A DNA stretch of 64,000 bases from a gamma proteobacterium symbiont of Ctena orbiculata (GCA_003058525.1 QBVD01000035.1:55979-119978); one strand, 5' to 3'; shown: positions 17,163 to 27,593, counted from the first letter of the stretch. Notes: generated by a model not told the origin, from the letters alone. Program-made: numbers and translations.

Positions 17163-17390
17163 ATGACAATTGCCCAAGCAGCCCAACTTGTCCTCCAGGA
17201 TGCCGGAAAGGCGATGCACATCGATGATATATACGCTGAAATACTCCGTCGCGAACTCTATACATTTCGAGCAAAAAAGCCCAAATCAGTGCTCTCCAAT
17301 ACAATCAGGGGCAAGTCTACAGCGAACTCAAAAGCCGTTGAGCCAGTGTTTAGGCTTGTGGCTAATAACACCTACGAACTTGTCGGTTGA
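17163..17390 (+). CDS. Small HARE-HTH domain protein
   Basis: A protein of about 75 residues consisting of little more than one winged-helix domain of the HARE-HTH type: ITIAQAAQLVLQDAGKAMH, then IYAEILRRELYTF, and a C-terminal strand FRLVANNTYELVG. HARE-HTH domains are found fused to restriction endonucleases, RNA polymerase delta subunits and chromatin proteins, and are thought to bind DNA or modified bases. It follows the WYL gene on the same strand (94 bases) and converges on sspA. GGTGA precedes the chosen ATG; an ATG four codons earlier is possible. It could be a regulator of either neighbouring system, or a severed targeting domain. Confidence 0.65.
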   Translation: MTIAQAAQLVLQDAGKAMHIDDIYAEILRRELYTFRAKKPKSVLSNTIRGKSTANSKAVEPVFRLVANNTYELVG

Positions 17391-17536
17391 AATTCTTTAG
17401 TAGTTTCTAAACGTCAAAGGGAGTTTCGCGAATACAAGGATCTCTTTTGATCGCCCCATCCATTACGGAAAACAGCTTCCTGATGACATGCCATTTACTT
17501 ACATGCTCCCGCGCATCCTTCAATTCTCATTTGAGT

Positions 17537-18664
17537 TTAATGTCGAATTCTTCTACTTATCGATTCTATAAACCTTTCAGCAAATGAAGAAGGTGTATCT
17601 GCACAAATACTGACACGTAAACTTCCCTCGGCCAAATCATAAGGGACACCCATTGCCAGCATGGTCTTAGATGGGTGACCCGCCCCCGACGAACATGCTG
17701 ACCCCGCCCCCACGATAATCCCATCGGCGGCCAATATCTGGGCAACCTCTTCTCCAATCATGCCATAGCATGAGAACATGCTCGTATTTGGAAGTCTGTG
17801 GACACTTCTGGAGTGAATTACCACATCAGGAAATTCATCGATCAACATTTTTTCGAATTCATCACGTTGTCTTTGTATCCTCTCTTGGTCCACATGTCCA
17901 ATATCTAATACGGCCGCAGCAAGGCCCGCTAGTGCCGGTGTGTTTGTCGTTCCTGACCGTAATCCTCGTTCCTGGCCACCTCCTCTAAGCATAGGCTCGA
18001 TCTTTAGTGCTTCCCGAATATACAATCCTCCTATACCTTTTGGTCCATGAAATTTGTGAGCCGAAAAAGATAATAAATCAACTTCAGACCATAGGCCTTG
18101 GAGATCGACAGATATTTTACCAATTGCTTGCGTTGCATCAGTATGGAACAGGGCTGCTGGAGATTGCGCACGAATAATATTTCCAATCTTTTCTAATGGC
18201 TGCAGCACACCAGTTTCATTATTAGCGGCCATTATTGAAACCAACAAAGTATCATTCGAGAGTATTTCCGCTAACTCATCTAGGATAACAAGCCCTTCCC
18301 GGTCTACTGGTGCCTCTACTACCTCGAACTTGTAGTTCCTAAGCATAGATGCTGCTTCAAATACTGATGCATGCTCTATAGCACTAACGATAATTCGCCC
18401 TCTATCCTTCTTAGTTAGCAGATCGTGAAACACCCAATTATTCGATTCAGTTGCCCCGGAGGTGAAAACAAAACGCTCAGGGCCCTCCGCGTTTAGGAGC
18501 TGCGCTATACTGATGGCTGCCTGATCTCTTGCTTTATCCACACCTGTGAAGGCGGTATTGGATGAACTCGGATTGAAGAAGCAATCTGTAAGGTAAGGAA
18601 GCATTGCATCGACTACGCGAGGTGACGGCTGGGTTGTTGCATTATTATCCAGATAAATCATCAT
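17537..18664 (-). CDS. sspA: Cysteine desulfurase of phosphorothioate system
   Basis: A 375-residue class V aminotransferase-fold enzyme that takes sulfur from cysteine as a persulfide. Visible motifs are MIYLDNNATTQPSP at the start, the PLP lysine in SFSAHKFHGPKG (near residue 205) and the active-site cysteine in GSACSSGAGH (near residue 323). It is IscS/NifS-like. Position makes it the sulfur donor (SspA/DndA role) for the adjacent DNA phosphorothioation genes. Two consecutive ATG codons start the family similarity; the open frame extends 44 codons upstream without similarity. It sits after sspH by about 150 bases, at the far end of the operon. A housekeeping desulfurase is less likely given the context. 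Confidence 0.88.
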   Translation of the reverse strand: MMIYLDNNATTQPSPRVVDAMLPYLTDCFFNPSSSNTAFTGVDKARDQAAISIAQLLNAEGPERFVFTSGATESNNWVFHDLLTKKDRGRIIVSAIEHASVFEAASMLRNYKFEVVEAPVDREGLVILDELAEILSNDTLLVSIMAANNETGVLQPLEKIGNIIRAQSPAALFHTDATQAIGKISVDLQGLWSEVDLLSFSAHKFHGPKGIGGLYIREALKIEPMLRGGGQERGLRSGTTNTPALAGLAAAVLDIGHVDQERIQRQRDEFEKMLIDEFPDVVIHSRSVHRLPNTSMFSCYGMIGEEVAQILAADGIIVGAGSACSSGAGHPSKTMLAMGVPYDLAEGSLRVSICADTPSSFAERFIESISRRIRH

Positions 18665-18818
18665 ACCATCGGCAGCTTTTCGACAACTGCCAAACCATGG
18701 ATGTGCCTTAACAAGTGAATTAATCTCGACACCTGATTCTCGATGTCGAAATGGGGTGCTTGTGCAAAAAAAAGCACCAATATGTCGCAACACTTCACCA
18801 GGTGGCTACTAACTGCTA

Positions 18819-21800
18819 TCATTTTCCTGTAGCAGCCTCAATAATTGCATAGGAAAACTCTTCAGAGGCAAGTGGAACCTGCGCATAGATCAATCCTGTT
18901 TCACCCTCAAGCTTCGCAAGTAGATGCCCTTTTCCAAGTAGTTTTTCTGCTCCTTTCTCACCGAGCGCAATCTCAGAAGTCCCTTCTCCATCGACGCGTA
19001 GAATCAAGCGATTACCAAGATTGGAGCGGAGCTGCATCGGCATAACATTTGCGTCAGGACGCTGGGCTGCGAAAATAAGGTGAATTCCGGCCGCTCGTGC
19101 TTTGACGCCAAGACGTTGGACGGTCGCGGACACAGCCTCCTTGTATTCCTCTACCAACATCCATTCTGCGAATTCGTCGTGGATGAGCCAAATTGTCGGC
19201 ATTCGATCTGCATCGTCGCACTTCCGATTATACGACGTGATGTTATTTGCTTTGGCTGCACGGAATCGCTTATAACGTTCATCCATCTCTTGAACGAGTG
19301 ATTGAAGCCGGTTGATCGCCTGTTGTTCTTCTACTATCAAACCACCGCTCAAATGCGGCAGTCCCTCAAACAGGAAATAGTCAACGCCCTGCTTCGGGTC
19401 AATCAGTATAATGTTTGCCTGTGCTGGAGTGTTTGTTGCCGCAATGCCAAGCAAGATGTTTTGCACCAAAACGGACTTGCCGCTACCAGTCGAACCAGCA
19501 ACTAGGGTGTGCGGCGCATGTTTACTGCTCGGGTCAAGATACAAGATCGCTCCGTCATCTTCCCGGACCGCGATAGCTATTTCCTGGTTTCCTGCAGTCC
19601 GCTTTGGACTCCATTGTTTCCAAACTAACGCAAGATCGACGACCTCTCGTTCTGGTCTTGCGATCCCAATTGAGACAGTCCCGGGTTCTGGCTGTACAGA
19701 AATGATATTCAAACCGTGCGTGGTCAGAAACTCCGACCGCCGTTTGTTTACTTGGTCGACTGTCATGTGCTTACTGCCCGCGAACTTAAGTAAGGCGGCA
19801 TTAGGAGTCATCTTTGATTTCTTCAATTTGGCTTGAAGGTGGAATTGCTGTAGGGCATTTCTTGCTGTGAATTCGATCTGCTTTAACCACTCATTGTCGG
19901 CAGAAGAGTAGGTTTCTTCTGCCGCATATCGATCGACAATCGTGGTTAGCCCTTGATATGCCCACAGATCGTCACTCGCCTCTGCGGAGATAGGCACAGA
20001 CTCCTGATTCTTTGAAGCTGGTCGCTCTTTTTCGACAAAAGTGCTGCCGTCTACTGGTTCTGTAGTTGATACTGGCGGCTTGGATTCGCTTTGCGATCTT
20101 ACATCAGGTTCAGGAGTCTTGCTTTGTGCCTCCTTGTCGCCACTTGTCTGGTTCTTTGTGCTTGATGTCGGCGGTTTGAACACGTGCGGATTCTGGGACG
20201 GAGGGAAATCAAGGCAACGATTTCTTACGTCTAAAGGATTCTCATCGTTCCAGTACGCCAATACCAGATCACGTAATTCCTTACGAGCAAACACCTCCTG
20301 ATGGCAATCATCAACTTCGTCAATAGAGAACGAATCCGTAGCATCGAATTCCGATGAATGAACAAATACATGCGAATAGCCACGAAGCATTATTTTGCAA
20401 TTTCCACCTCGTATGGAATGGCGCCACTTGCCTACATCGATTGATTGACCAGCAGAGAATTGAACACCATCTAAAACGAGGTCTGCTAGTCTCGCGAGCC
20501 AAAGCTCGCGATCAAGCCGGTCTGGATTCCCAAACAACGCATCATTAATACGACGGACTGTGTCACGCAACTGCTTCTGACTCTCCTTTTTCTTCTTCGA
20601 AAGGCTTGCCTCGTCGATATACTTTACCTCAGAGACCACAATAGAAAGCTGTAACTCCCCTTCTTCTGTTTTCTCCGGACTGACGATCATCAGATCTGCA
20701 ATCTGTTCTTCACGTTGACCTAGCCATTCAGCGTAATCATCAAGAAAATACCAGCCAAAATATTGGGCGGACGAGAACTCATTGCGAATTAGAAAACGAC
20801 TAAGGACAACCCCCATCAGTTCGTATGCGCTTCGCCCTCGTTTGGCTGCGCGCAACGCAAGGTCGCCGGATATCGAGTTTGCGTCATCGATCATTTTTGT
20901 TGCAAGGTTTTCGTAGTCGGCATCTGATAGACTCAGATTCAGTTGCCGAAGACGGCTTTGCAACATCGTTCGCAGGAGCCCTGAACTCGCCTTCGATGAA
21001 ATGACAAGGTTGCGCCCCTGTGTCGCAGACTGCTTATATCGAATTATACGTACGTTTTGATTCTGCAATTGTCGACGGTCGAGTAGCTCGTCGTAGTTTA
21101 CAACCCAGTTTGCAAGGTTGTGCGTTTCTTCGAATATTTGAGCCGTTTCCTTATCGTGAAAATCGAGCTGACGAACAGGAAGCAGTCTACTAGACTCATC
21201 ACCGTCCCAATCCCCCTTCAAGAAACTCGTAACCGCAGTGAGGAAAGCCCATCCCTCGCGGCTTTGAACCGGGCAACAAAGGTAGACGACTGACTTTAAG
21301 TCGTCCTTTGCGGCTGGGCGCCTACGTGACCATCGTGGCGGAACTAGGTCATCGAGAGGTACAGGTTTGTATGATTCACGATACCATTCGAGTTGCGCGT
21401 GTCGGGCTATTACATCTTGCGAGAACGAGATATCGTGTGGACACCCATCCTTGGGATCTGGTGGAGGCGCCTGATCAACAAGTATCCCGATTCTTAAACG
21501 TGCTAGAAAGTCTTGAGTTGCCTCGCTAGCGCTGTATGAATCCACGTCATCGGTTGATTCAACAATCTCCTGGTATAAGGACCGTAGGCGACGTGGCTCC
21601 GTGTGACGCAGAATTATCTGACAGTGAACATCTTCATCATCATCGTGTAACGCACCCATCTTGTCTACGACTGCTTGTGGCAACCTTGAGGAGTCGCTGT
21701 TGAACATAACAAGAGATAGATTACTTCGCTCATGGGGATGCAAATTCACATATTGATGCAACAACTCCATTACTCTGGAAGCAGCTGGTGCCGGATTCTC

Positions 21801-24089
21801 GTTCGTGGCTGAAATTCGCTTTTTTGAAAGTACTGGCGGTTCGTGCAAGCTGTAATCGCCGACTACATCCGTTGTTGACAGGAGTTTTGGCTCATCATCA
21901 TCCCAACCAACGACCACCTCTGGGTAGAATGGATGCTCAAGCTCCCGGACAAGCTCTTTGAAGTACAGTCGCTGGTCTCCAAATTCTACCTGCTCTGCTG
22001 ATAGAAGACGCTTAATCAAATCGGCGACCAACTTTGCTTTTTGCGCAATTGCTGCCATTCTAAGTGGGTGCCACGGCGCAACTACAACTGTAGTAACATC
22101 GGCATCCCCTATTGAGACGGAGCCAATTTGAAGCAACGGCCGAAGCAACAGCTTTCGGTTGCTATCGCCACGGGCGCACGTACAGATAGTTGAAAGTAAG
22201 GTAGCGTATAGTGAGGCCTGTTTACTTAGCGCCCCCTCCGAAAGACCTACCGTACTCAAGCCGTTTATGGCATTTACATATTCCTCGGCGAATGCAGCAA
22301 ACTGCTCATCAAGAACTTGCTTTATAGATTTGCTGATCAAACCATGATTTAACGCACTCTCGATATTCTGTCGCCATGTAACTTCAAGATCTTTCTCTTT
22401 TCGATAAACAGAAACAAATGAACCACGATTCCGATCGTACGAAGGAACGAATGTCTTTACATTAGACAAGTCGATTGCCTGAAAAAGACCTTTTGAGCTT
22501 ATGGGTTCAAGCTCTGTTTGACATTGCACAAGTGCCTTTTCGCGCAATCGTCTCCAGTCACCAACAAACTCACTCGTCACGGAGTCTGGATCGAATTGCC
22601 AAATGAGTTGGGTAGATGAGGTCTGTGTATTTCCTTCAAGCGTTTCAGCTTCCACCTCGAGAATAAACCTTAGTTGAAGAGCTGCCTTCGCCTGAGAACG
22701 ATTCAGACCAGTCTTCGGTGACTTTCTCCATTCACGAACCAACTCAGCGAAGTCAAACAGCTTTCCAACTTGCCACTTTACTTGTGGTCCGAGAAGGGTT
22801 TTCACGCCCGCATATCTTTGAGCAAAGTACTCCCCGGCGTTTATGTTTAGGTCACGAAGGTCTTTTTTTGTTGCGCTATCACAGCGTATTTGAAGCGTAC
22901 GTTTCTTTGCTTCTGCTGTTTGGTTAAAAAGAGACTCTATACTCGCAGCTAGACCTACAATGAAATCCGCGCACTCGCGCGGTCGACCGAAGATAAATTT
23001 ATCCCAAGCTGACCTGAGCTTTCTGTCTTCCTTGATTTCGTTTCGGTGTGACTCATAGAATACCTGGTCCTCGTCGGTAGGATCGTTTGCTCTGGGACGT
23101 TTCGCAAGAAGCTCAAGATATTCCTGATCGTCGTCACTTAGCAGATCTGGGCTCCGCTCATCATAGAAGGCTATGGTTGCTTCACCAAGATTAAGTTTAA
23201 CCCGCCTCAATCCGTCAAATAGAGGACGAATATCTTCCCATTCACGGTTAGCGAGTGCGTAGGCCTCTTGATTCCAACCGCTCGATGCCTCTATAAAGTT
23301 TTGGATTACGCCATGATGCTCCTCCGGAATCTCATCACGCACCTTTTTGAACGATTTTCGGAGATCATCTTCACCCAACAACAACTGTGATGTCGTCTGC
23401 TTTTGTAAAAAACAAGCGTTCTTTCTATAGACGCGGTTGAATTCACTTCTCCATGCTGATTTGTGCGTTCGCCTTCCTTCGCGAATCCGATCGAATAGGG
23501 TGGAATCTTTTGGAAAGCGAAGTGCGGGCATAGCCTGGCCAAGCGCGAGCCCAATCGGCAACCCCTCTGTTTTGATTAAGCGGCGCGTTCTGACAACATA
23601 CGCAGCTAGTCGTTCTATTGACACAATCCGCAAATCACAAAGGCCTGCTATGGCCTTTTCCCACCATTTCTGATGCTCATCTGTAACGGGAAGACTGTCA
23701 CAAGCGGCGGCAACCCAATGATCAGGACACGCTTTTAACTCCTCTGCTCCAATGCGCGTAAGTTCTGTCAGAGATTGATCTTCATCGTCACCCGTGCTTG
23801 CAACCAACAGAATTGGCTTTTCACAGATGCAATTTCGATAAAACGTTGTAGGTGCTGTTGTTAAAACGTCTTCGGGCAGGCCTGACTCCCCTACATAGTC
23901 ACGATTCAACTTAAGGTCGACCAAACCCTTCAGATTCGATCGATTCAAAACGGCTTCTGCAATTGCGACTGTTTGTTGTGGTGATAGGTGGTCGATCATA
24001 AATCGTGCCGTACCATCTTCACTGTTATTGTCTATGCTTACTTCCAGGTAGCGAGCAAAAACATCTCCAATCATTTCTACGGGATTCAT
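18819..24089 (-). CDS. sspH: SspH-like restriction protein: PD-(D/E)XK nuclease motif plus FtsK/HerA-type ATPase
   Basis: A 1756-residue protein. The C-terminal ~250 residues are an FtsK/HerA-like motor: Walker A AGSTGSGKSVL (near 1531), IILIDPKQGVDYF, Walker B TIWLIHDEFAEW and IHLIFAAQRPDANV, ending with LGNRLILRVD. Near residue 1135-1155 is IADLMIVSP followed by IVVSEVKYID, a good PD-(D/E)XK nuclease pattern (D...ExK). A low-complexity linker (about 1290-1370, rich in S, K, P, E) joins the two. By size, gene order and motor domain this is the SspH/DptH-type restriction subunit that damages DNA lacking phosphorothioate. The ATG overlaps the sspG stop as ATGA; the frame open for 13 codons upstream is not needed. 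Confidence 0.8.
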   Translation of the reverse strand: MNPVEMIGDVFARYLEVSIDNNSEDGTARFMIDHLSPQQTVAIAEAVLNRSNLKGLVDLKLNRDYVGESGLPEDVLTTAPTTFYRNCICEKPILLVASTGDDEDQSLTELTRIGAEELKACPDHWVAAACDSLPVTDEHQKWWEKAIAGLCDLRIVSIERLAAYVVRTRRLIKTEGLPIGLALGQAMPALRFPKDSTLFDRIREGRRTHKSAWRSEFNRVYRKNACFLQKQTTSQLLLGEDDLRKSFKKVRDEIPEEHHGVIQNFIEASSGWNQEAYALANREWEDIRPLFDGLRRVKLNLGEATIAFYDERSPDLLSDDDQEYLELLAKRPRANDPTDEDQVFYESHRNEIKEDRKLRSAWDKFIFGRPRECADFIVGLAASIESLFNQTAEAKKRTLQIRCDSATKKDLRDLNINAGEYFAQRYAGVKTLLGPQVKWQVGKLFDFAELVREWRKSPKTGLNRSQAKAALQLRFILEVEAETLEGNTQTSSTQLIWQFDPDSVTSEFVGDWRRLREKALVQCQTELEPISSKGLFQAIDLSNVKTFVPSYDRNRGSFVSVYRKEKDLEVTWRQNIESALNHGLISKSIKQVLDEQFAAFAEEYVNAINGLSTVGLSEGALSKQASLYATLLSTICTCARGDSNRKLLLRPLLQIGSVSIGDADVTTVVVAPWHPLRMAAIAQKAKLVADLIKRLLSAEQVEFGDQRLYFKELVRELEHPFYPEVVVGWDDDEPKLLSTTDVVGDYSLHEPPVLSKKRISATNENPAPAASRVMELLHQYVNLHPHERSNLSLVMFNSDSSRLPQAVVDKMGALHDDDEDVHCQIILRHTEPRRLRSLYQEIVESTDDVDSYSASEATQDFLARLRIGILVDQAPPPDPKDGCPHDISFSQDVIARHAQLEWYRESYKPVPLDDLVPPRWSRRRPAAKDDLKSVVYLCCPVQSREGWAFLTAVTSFLKGDWDGDESSRLLPVRQLDFHDKETAQIFEETHNLANWVVNYDELLDRRQLQNQNVRIIRYKQSATQGRNLVISSKASSGLLRTMLQSRLRQLNLSLSDADYENLATKMIDDANSISGDLALRAAKRGRSAYELMGVVLSRFLIRNEFSSAQYFGWYFLDDYAEWLGQREEQIADLMIVSPEKTEEGELQLSIVVSEVKYIDEASLSKKKKESQKQLRDTVRRINDALFGNPDRLDRELWLARLADLVLDGVQFSAGQSIDVGKWRHSIRGGNCKIMLRGYSHVFVHSSEFDATDSFSIDEVDDCHQEVFARKELRDLVLAYWNDENPLDVRNRCLDFPPSQNPHVFKPPTSSTKNQTSGDKEAQSKTPEPDVRSQSESKPPVSTTEPVDGSTFVEKERPASKNQESVPISAEASDDLWAYQGLTTIVDRYAAEETYSSADNEWLKQIEFTARNALQQFHLQAKLKKSKMTPNAALLKFAGSKHMTVDQVNKRRSEFLTTHGLNIISVQPEPGTVSIGIARPEREVVDLALVWKQWSPKRTAGNQEIAIAVREDDGAILYLDPSSKHAPHTLVAGSTGSGKSVLVQNILLGIAATNTPAQANIILIDPKQGVDYFLFEGLPHLSGGLIVEEQQAINRLQSLVQEMDERYKRFRAAKANNITSYNRKCDDADRMPTIWLIHDEFAEWMLVEEYKEAVSATVQRLGVKARAAGIHLIFAAQRPDANVMPMQLRSNLGNRLILRVDGEGTSEIALGEKGAEKLLGKGHLLAKLEGETGLIYAQVPLASEEFSYAIIEAATGK

Positions 24090-25633
24090 TGCATCCCCTC
24101 TGCATATGGATTTAATACATAAGCACATGCATCGGATAGTCGCCGCAACATACCCAAACTACTAAGCCTCTGTTCAAGCCGTTCTGCGTTTGACTGGAAT
24201 ACCTTGTGGTCGAATTCACTTTCTTCAAGTGACCGTGATGCCTCCCGTTCACCAATCACGATCCCATACCTAATAAAAATCCGTTGTAGAAACTCTTTGT
24301 ACTCCATTCTCTCAGTTACATTCGCGAGGATAAGTGATTTAAGAAACGCATCATTCGGAGCGTATCTGAGTTTGTTCGTGCCGCGCTTCGATATAAGGCC
24401 AATCGCGCGCCCGTAGGATCTATGCACATTACCAGCATGCTGCCGATGGCGAGAAAGTGCTGATTGACGAAGATGTTTAATTAGCGTTTCTGAGTCGTGC
24501 GCTTTATCATAGTCATCGTGTTCTCGTGGCCACACGACCATGTCCAATAGCATTGCTTTGCATCTGGGGTATGCATCAGAAGAAGATTCCGCCTCTCGCC
24601 ATTCGTCCGTGCTCGCAATTGAATCAATGAAGGTTGTCACGGCTTGAGCTGATAATTGACTGTTATTTTGGTAGCTGGCAATTGAAAGTTCACGAACCAG
24701 CGTCTTTCTTGGCGCCACAATTTCGCAAATGATTGGCTGTCGATTCATTCCGATTGTCTCAGACGAGATCGTCAACTGATAGAGCATAACGTGGAACGCC
24801 GCCATAAGCGTGAGATGTGGGTATGCATCAAATCCGGGAAGCTCGAGTTTGAATAAGTGAAGAATATCTTCACTTAAGACATCGAATGATGGGTGACGAA
24901 TATAGGGAAGATAACTCTTTCCACGCTGCTCTCTGTTTTCCTGGTCCTCATCTTGCAGAAGCCCAACTAACGTATTCCAGCGATTCTGGTTCGTGATCAG
25001 CTTCGTGAGATGTGTAACAAGCTCATCTCTTAACGCAGATCGGCACAACATCAGATAGAGGAGTTCACCTGTTCGGCCGAAATTGATGTACTCTCGGCTA
25101 ACCTTGTTTGTAGAGGAAATGTTTAAGTCTTCATATAGACAACTGGCGCCAAATGGGAAAAGAAATCGTGATGACCACCGTCTGTTAGATTCACTTTCCA
25201 CAGTGGAGGTACGTATCATTGAAATAAGCTTGGAAAATTCACGAAAATCAGGGAAACGATCCTCAAGGTAGTCAAATTTTCGTTTTGCAACACCGCGCGC
25301 GTTCTCTCCCATCCACCTTTTCCATTCTTTCCATGCGCGGGTACTATCTGCGTATCTGTCAACGATAACTGGCAAGATCTGGTTATTGTAAACAAGATTG
25401 CGGAGCACAATGCGTTTATGAGGATAAAACAAGAACGGATAGTACTGGCCATTTTCATTCAGCAATGAACCTTCACGGAAAGCCGAATCAGCGATGCCGA
25501 TAAACTCCAGAAATATGAGCCAAGGTGTTTGATTGTCCCATATTCGGTGACCCCATATTCGCTCGTCTACCCAATAGCGAATTGTCTGATGGTCATAATG
25601 TGGAATCTCAACGTCTGGTTTTGTAAGCTTCAT
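24086..25633 (-). CDS. sspG: SspG-like subunit of the phosphorothioate-dependent restriction module
   Basis: A 515-residue protein without a motif I can name. It opens MKLTKPDVEIPHYDHQTIRYW and is helical with many aromatic residues; no Walker motif or nuclease signature is visible. Its identity comes from position: it lies between the SspF-like ATPase and the SspH-like motor/nuclease and overlaps both by four bases (ATGA at each junction). In the described SspABCD-SspFGH systems the middle subunit has a similar place. The tight coupling suggests fixed stoichiometry in an F-G-H complex. The name rests on synteny. Confidence 0.7.
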   Translation of the reverse strand: MKLTKPDVEIPHYDHQTIRYWVDERIWGHRIWDNQTPWLIFLEFIGIADSAFREGSLLNENGQYYPFLFYPHKRIVLRNLVYNNQILPVIVDRYADSTRAWKEWKRWMGENARGVAKRKFDYLEDRFPDFREFSKLISMIRTSTVESESNRRWSSRFLFPFGASCLYEDLNISSTNKVSREYINFGRTGELLYLMLCRSALRDELVTHLTKLITNQNRWNTLVGLLQDEDQENREQRGKSYLPYIRHPSFDVLSEDILHLFKLELPGFDAYPHLTLMAAFHVMLYQLTISSETIGMNRQPIICEIVAPRKTLVRELSIASYQNNSQLSAQAVTTFIDSIASTDEWREAESSSDAYPRCKAMLLDMVVWPREHDDYDKAHDSETLIKHLRQSALSRHRQHAGNVHRSYGRAIGLISKRGTNKLRYAPNDAFLKSLILANVTERMEYKEFLQRIFIRYGIVIGEREASRSLEESEFDHKVFQSNAERLEQRLSSLGMLRRLSDACAYVLNPYAEGMQ

Positions 25634-27522
25634 GTGTCCAGCTCCACAATCTCCTCAAGAGGATTCCCCAGCTCGTCAAGTTCGAGCAACCGAAATGTCA
25701 TTTGATCATCATCGTCACCGTTCGACTCACATCGTCTCTGCGCCGCAGCAGTCAGCAGGCGAGATTTAAATGCCAGAATGTCTTCATGACATTCTTTTGA
25801 GAAACTCCCTGGCAAAATCCCCTCAGCAACACGACTTAGGAATTCAAAACGTGTAAGTGATAGTCGCAAATCAACATTGACTCTGTCGGTAAAAGAAACT
25901 CGCAAGATAGGTACGGGGTAATCGTCAAGAAGAATTTCAACTTGTTCGGTTATACGCCTCGATACCGAAATACGGTCCTCAAGAATGCAACTGACTTTTG
26001 CTGCTGAGCCAGATAGTCCTGTCGCCAAGAGTAGCTCGCGGTCAGATGAGACTAGCATTCCAACGAATACTCGGTTTAACCCCTTCGCTAGGCGAGCCAG
26101 CACTCCCTTCTCAACTCGCTTGCTTTGCCTAAGACGACTAATCACTCGATCTAGATACTCGCCAGCAAAACTAAATACAGTCAGATCCCATGGCGAGAAA
26201 TCATTCTTCATCGCATCTGGAATCTTGAAGAACAAAGCACGTCGCTGGCACACGAGCAAGTCAAGAAACTGTTTTGTTGCGTCAGGATTTTCATCTGCCC
26301 CATCAATGTATTGCTGCTGAGCTGCAAGATACATCTCATCGGCACCGTAGAATTCATCGGCGCCCAAGAACTGATCGAAAAAGGGCTTGAGTTGCTCATC
26401 AGCGTGGCCGTAAATCAACATATTGTCGAATCGGTTCGATGTTTCATGTCCAATTCGGAAGCGATTCAGGTAGTCAAAAATATCAAGCGAGTTGCGACGA
26501 TATGCCGTCAGATTACCACCGAAGATGTTGTTGTAGATGCTTGCCTTTGCAACTTGCTTGGAGGCGATGACACGGGAAACATCAACCGCCTTTAACAAAC
26601 GATCGCCAACCTTCTTGCCTGCCGCCTCAGATCCTGCAAATCCAAGAACCGCGTTTGAGAGTAAAAGCAGAATTCTACGAATCGACAAATGCACTTCGTT
26701 GTAATCGCAAAGTTCGAGTAGCGCCCGAAGCCGTTCACGTACCTGACCTTCTTTGAGCAACTCGTAATTCTGACGTATGGGGCATCGATCTCCGAATAGC
26801 TCCGTTTCCTCATCAGCTTCCTCGTAGCAGTACTTCCAGCCTTCATGATTGAGAAACGCCTCTAAGGAGCAGTCGAATAATACAGCAGACGGAATTCGAC
26901 TCAGATTGAACAATGTTAGCTTGCTACCTTCTTTGTACCTCAAATCATTGAAAAGCATCTCCTCGAATAGTCGACCAGCTTTGTCGATGTCTTTTTCTTT
27001 CAAACAATGCAAACTTACCCATGTGTCGACCAATTGGCCATCGTTCGCAGCGATAAGGAATACGTTGTTTGAGTCCTCCTCAAAAATGGTGTGCGAGAAG
27101 AATTTGAGAAGCTCCGTCTTGCTCGCAAAGCTTCCAGTCTCTCCACTCTCTGGAAGCCCGGTCAAGTCACGTATAATATGGACAGTCCTTTCTCTGCCAC
27201 CAATGTATGTATTTATGTAAAAATAGACCTGGTCCGTATCCCAATCGGTATCAGCACCACCTAGCTTATTCCAGACTCGACGACAAAGATGCGTCTTACC
27301 ATCACCCGCAGTTCCTGTGAGGACAACGGAGGTTGGCGAAGCTGCAGACCTCGAGAACAGCGAGATCAACTCTTCTTCGACCGGATGTTCAAATAGTAAC
27401 GGACTAAGTTTGACTCGAGCAGCCGAACGACGAATGTGTTCGTCGTACATATTGTCGTTTCGGGCGATAGGCCCGTACTGCCTCAAAAATCTAATCCACT
27501 GCGGGCCTTTTTTATTTGCCAT
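25630..27522 (-). CDS. sspF: SspF-like ATPase of the restriction module
   Basis: A 630-residue P-loop protein. Walker A is VVLTGTAGDGKTHLCRR (GTAGDGKT at residues 70-77), followed by a strand-loop VYFYINTYIGGRERTV and a possible Walker B region NVFLIAANDGQLVDTW. The remainder is helical with no recognised nuclease motif. It has the position and ATPase character of SspF (compare DptF of the Dnd restriction module), acting with SspG and SspH to damage unmodified DNA. Its stop overlaps the sspG start by four bases; it begins 71 bases after sspD, so the modification and restriction genes are separated by the only real gap in the operon after sspB. Confidence 0.75.
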   Translation of the reverse strand: MANKKGPQWIRFLRQYGPIARNDNMYDEHIRRSAARVKLSPLLFEHPVEEELISLFSRSAASPTSVVLTGTAGDGKTHLCRRVWNKLGGADTDWDTDQVYFYINTYIGGRERTVHIIRDLTGLPESGETGSFASKTELLKFFSHTIFEEDSNNVFLIAANDGQLVDTWVSLHCLKEKDIDKAGRLFEEMLFNDLRYKEGSKLTLFNLSRIPSAVLFDCSLEAFLNHEGWKYCYEEADEETELFGDRCPIRQNYELLKEGQVRERLRALLELCDYNEVHLSIRRILLLLSNAVLGFAGSEAAGKKVGDRLLKAVDVSRVIASKQVAKASIYNNIFGGNLTAYRRNSLDIFDYLNRFRIGHETSNRFDNMLIYGHADEQLKPFFDQFLGADEFYGADEMYLAAQQQYIDGADENPDATKQFLDLLVCQRRALFFKIPDAMKNDFSPWDLTVFSFAGEYLDRVISRLRQSKRVEKGVLARLAKGLNRVFVGMLVSSDRELLLATGLSGSAAKVSCILEDRISVSRRITEQVEILLDDYPVPILRVSFTDRVNVDLRLSLTRFEFLSRVAEGILPGSFSKECHEDILAFKSRLLTAAAQRRCESNGDDDDQMTFRLLELDELGNPLEEIVELDT

Positions 27523-27593
27523 ATTGGCTTCCCTGAACTGTCAATATCTACTAGAAAATGTATTTTTTGTTATGGGCACTTTCTCCACCTATC

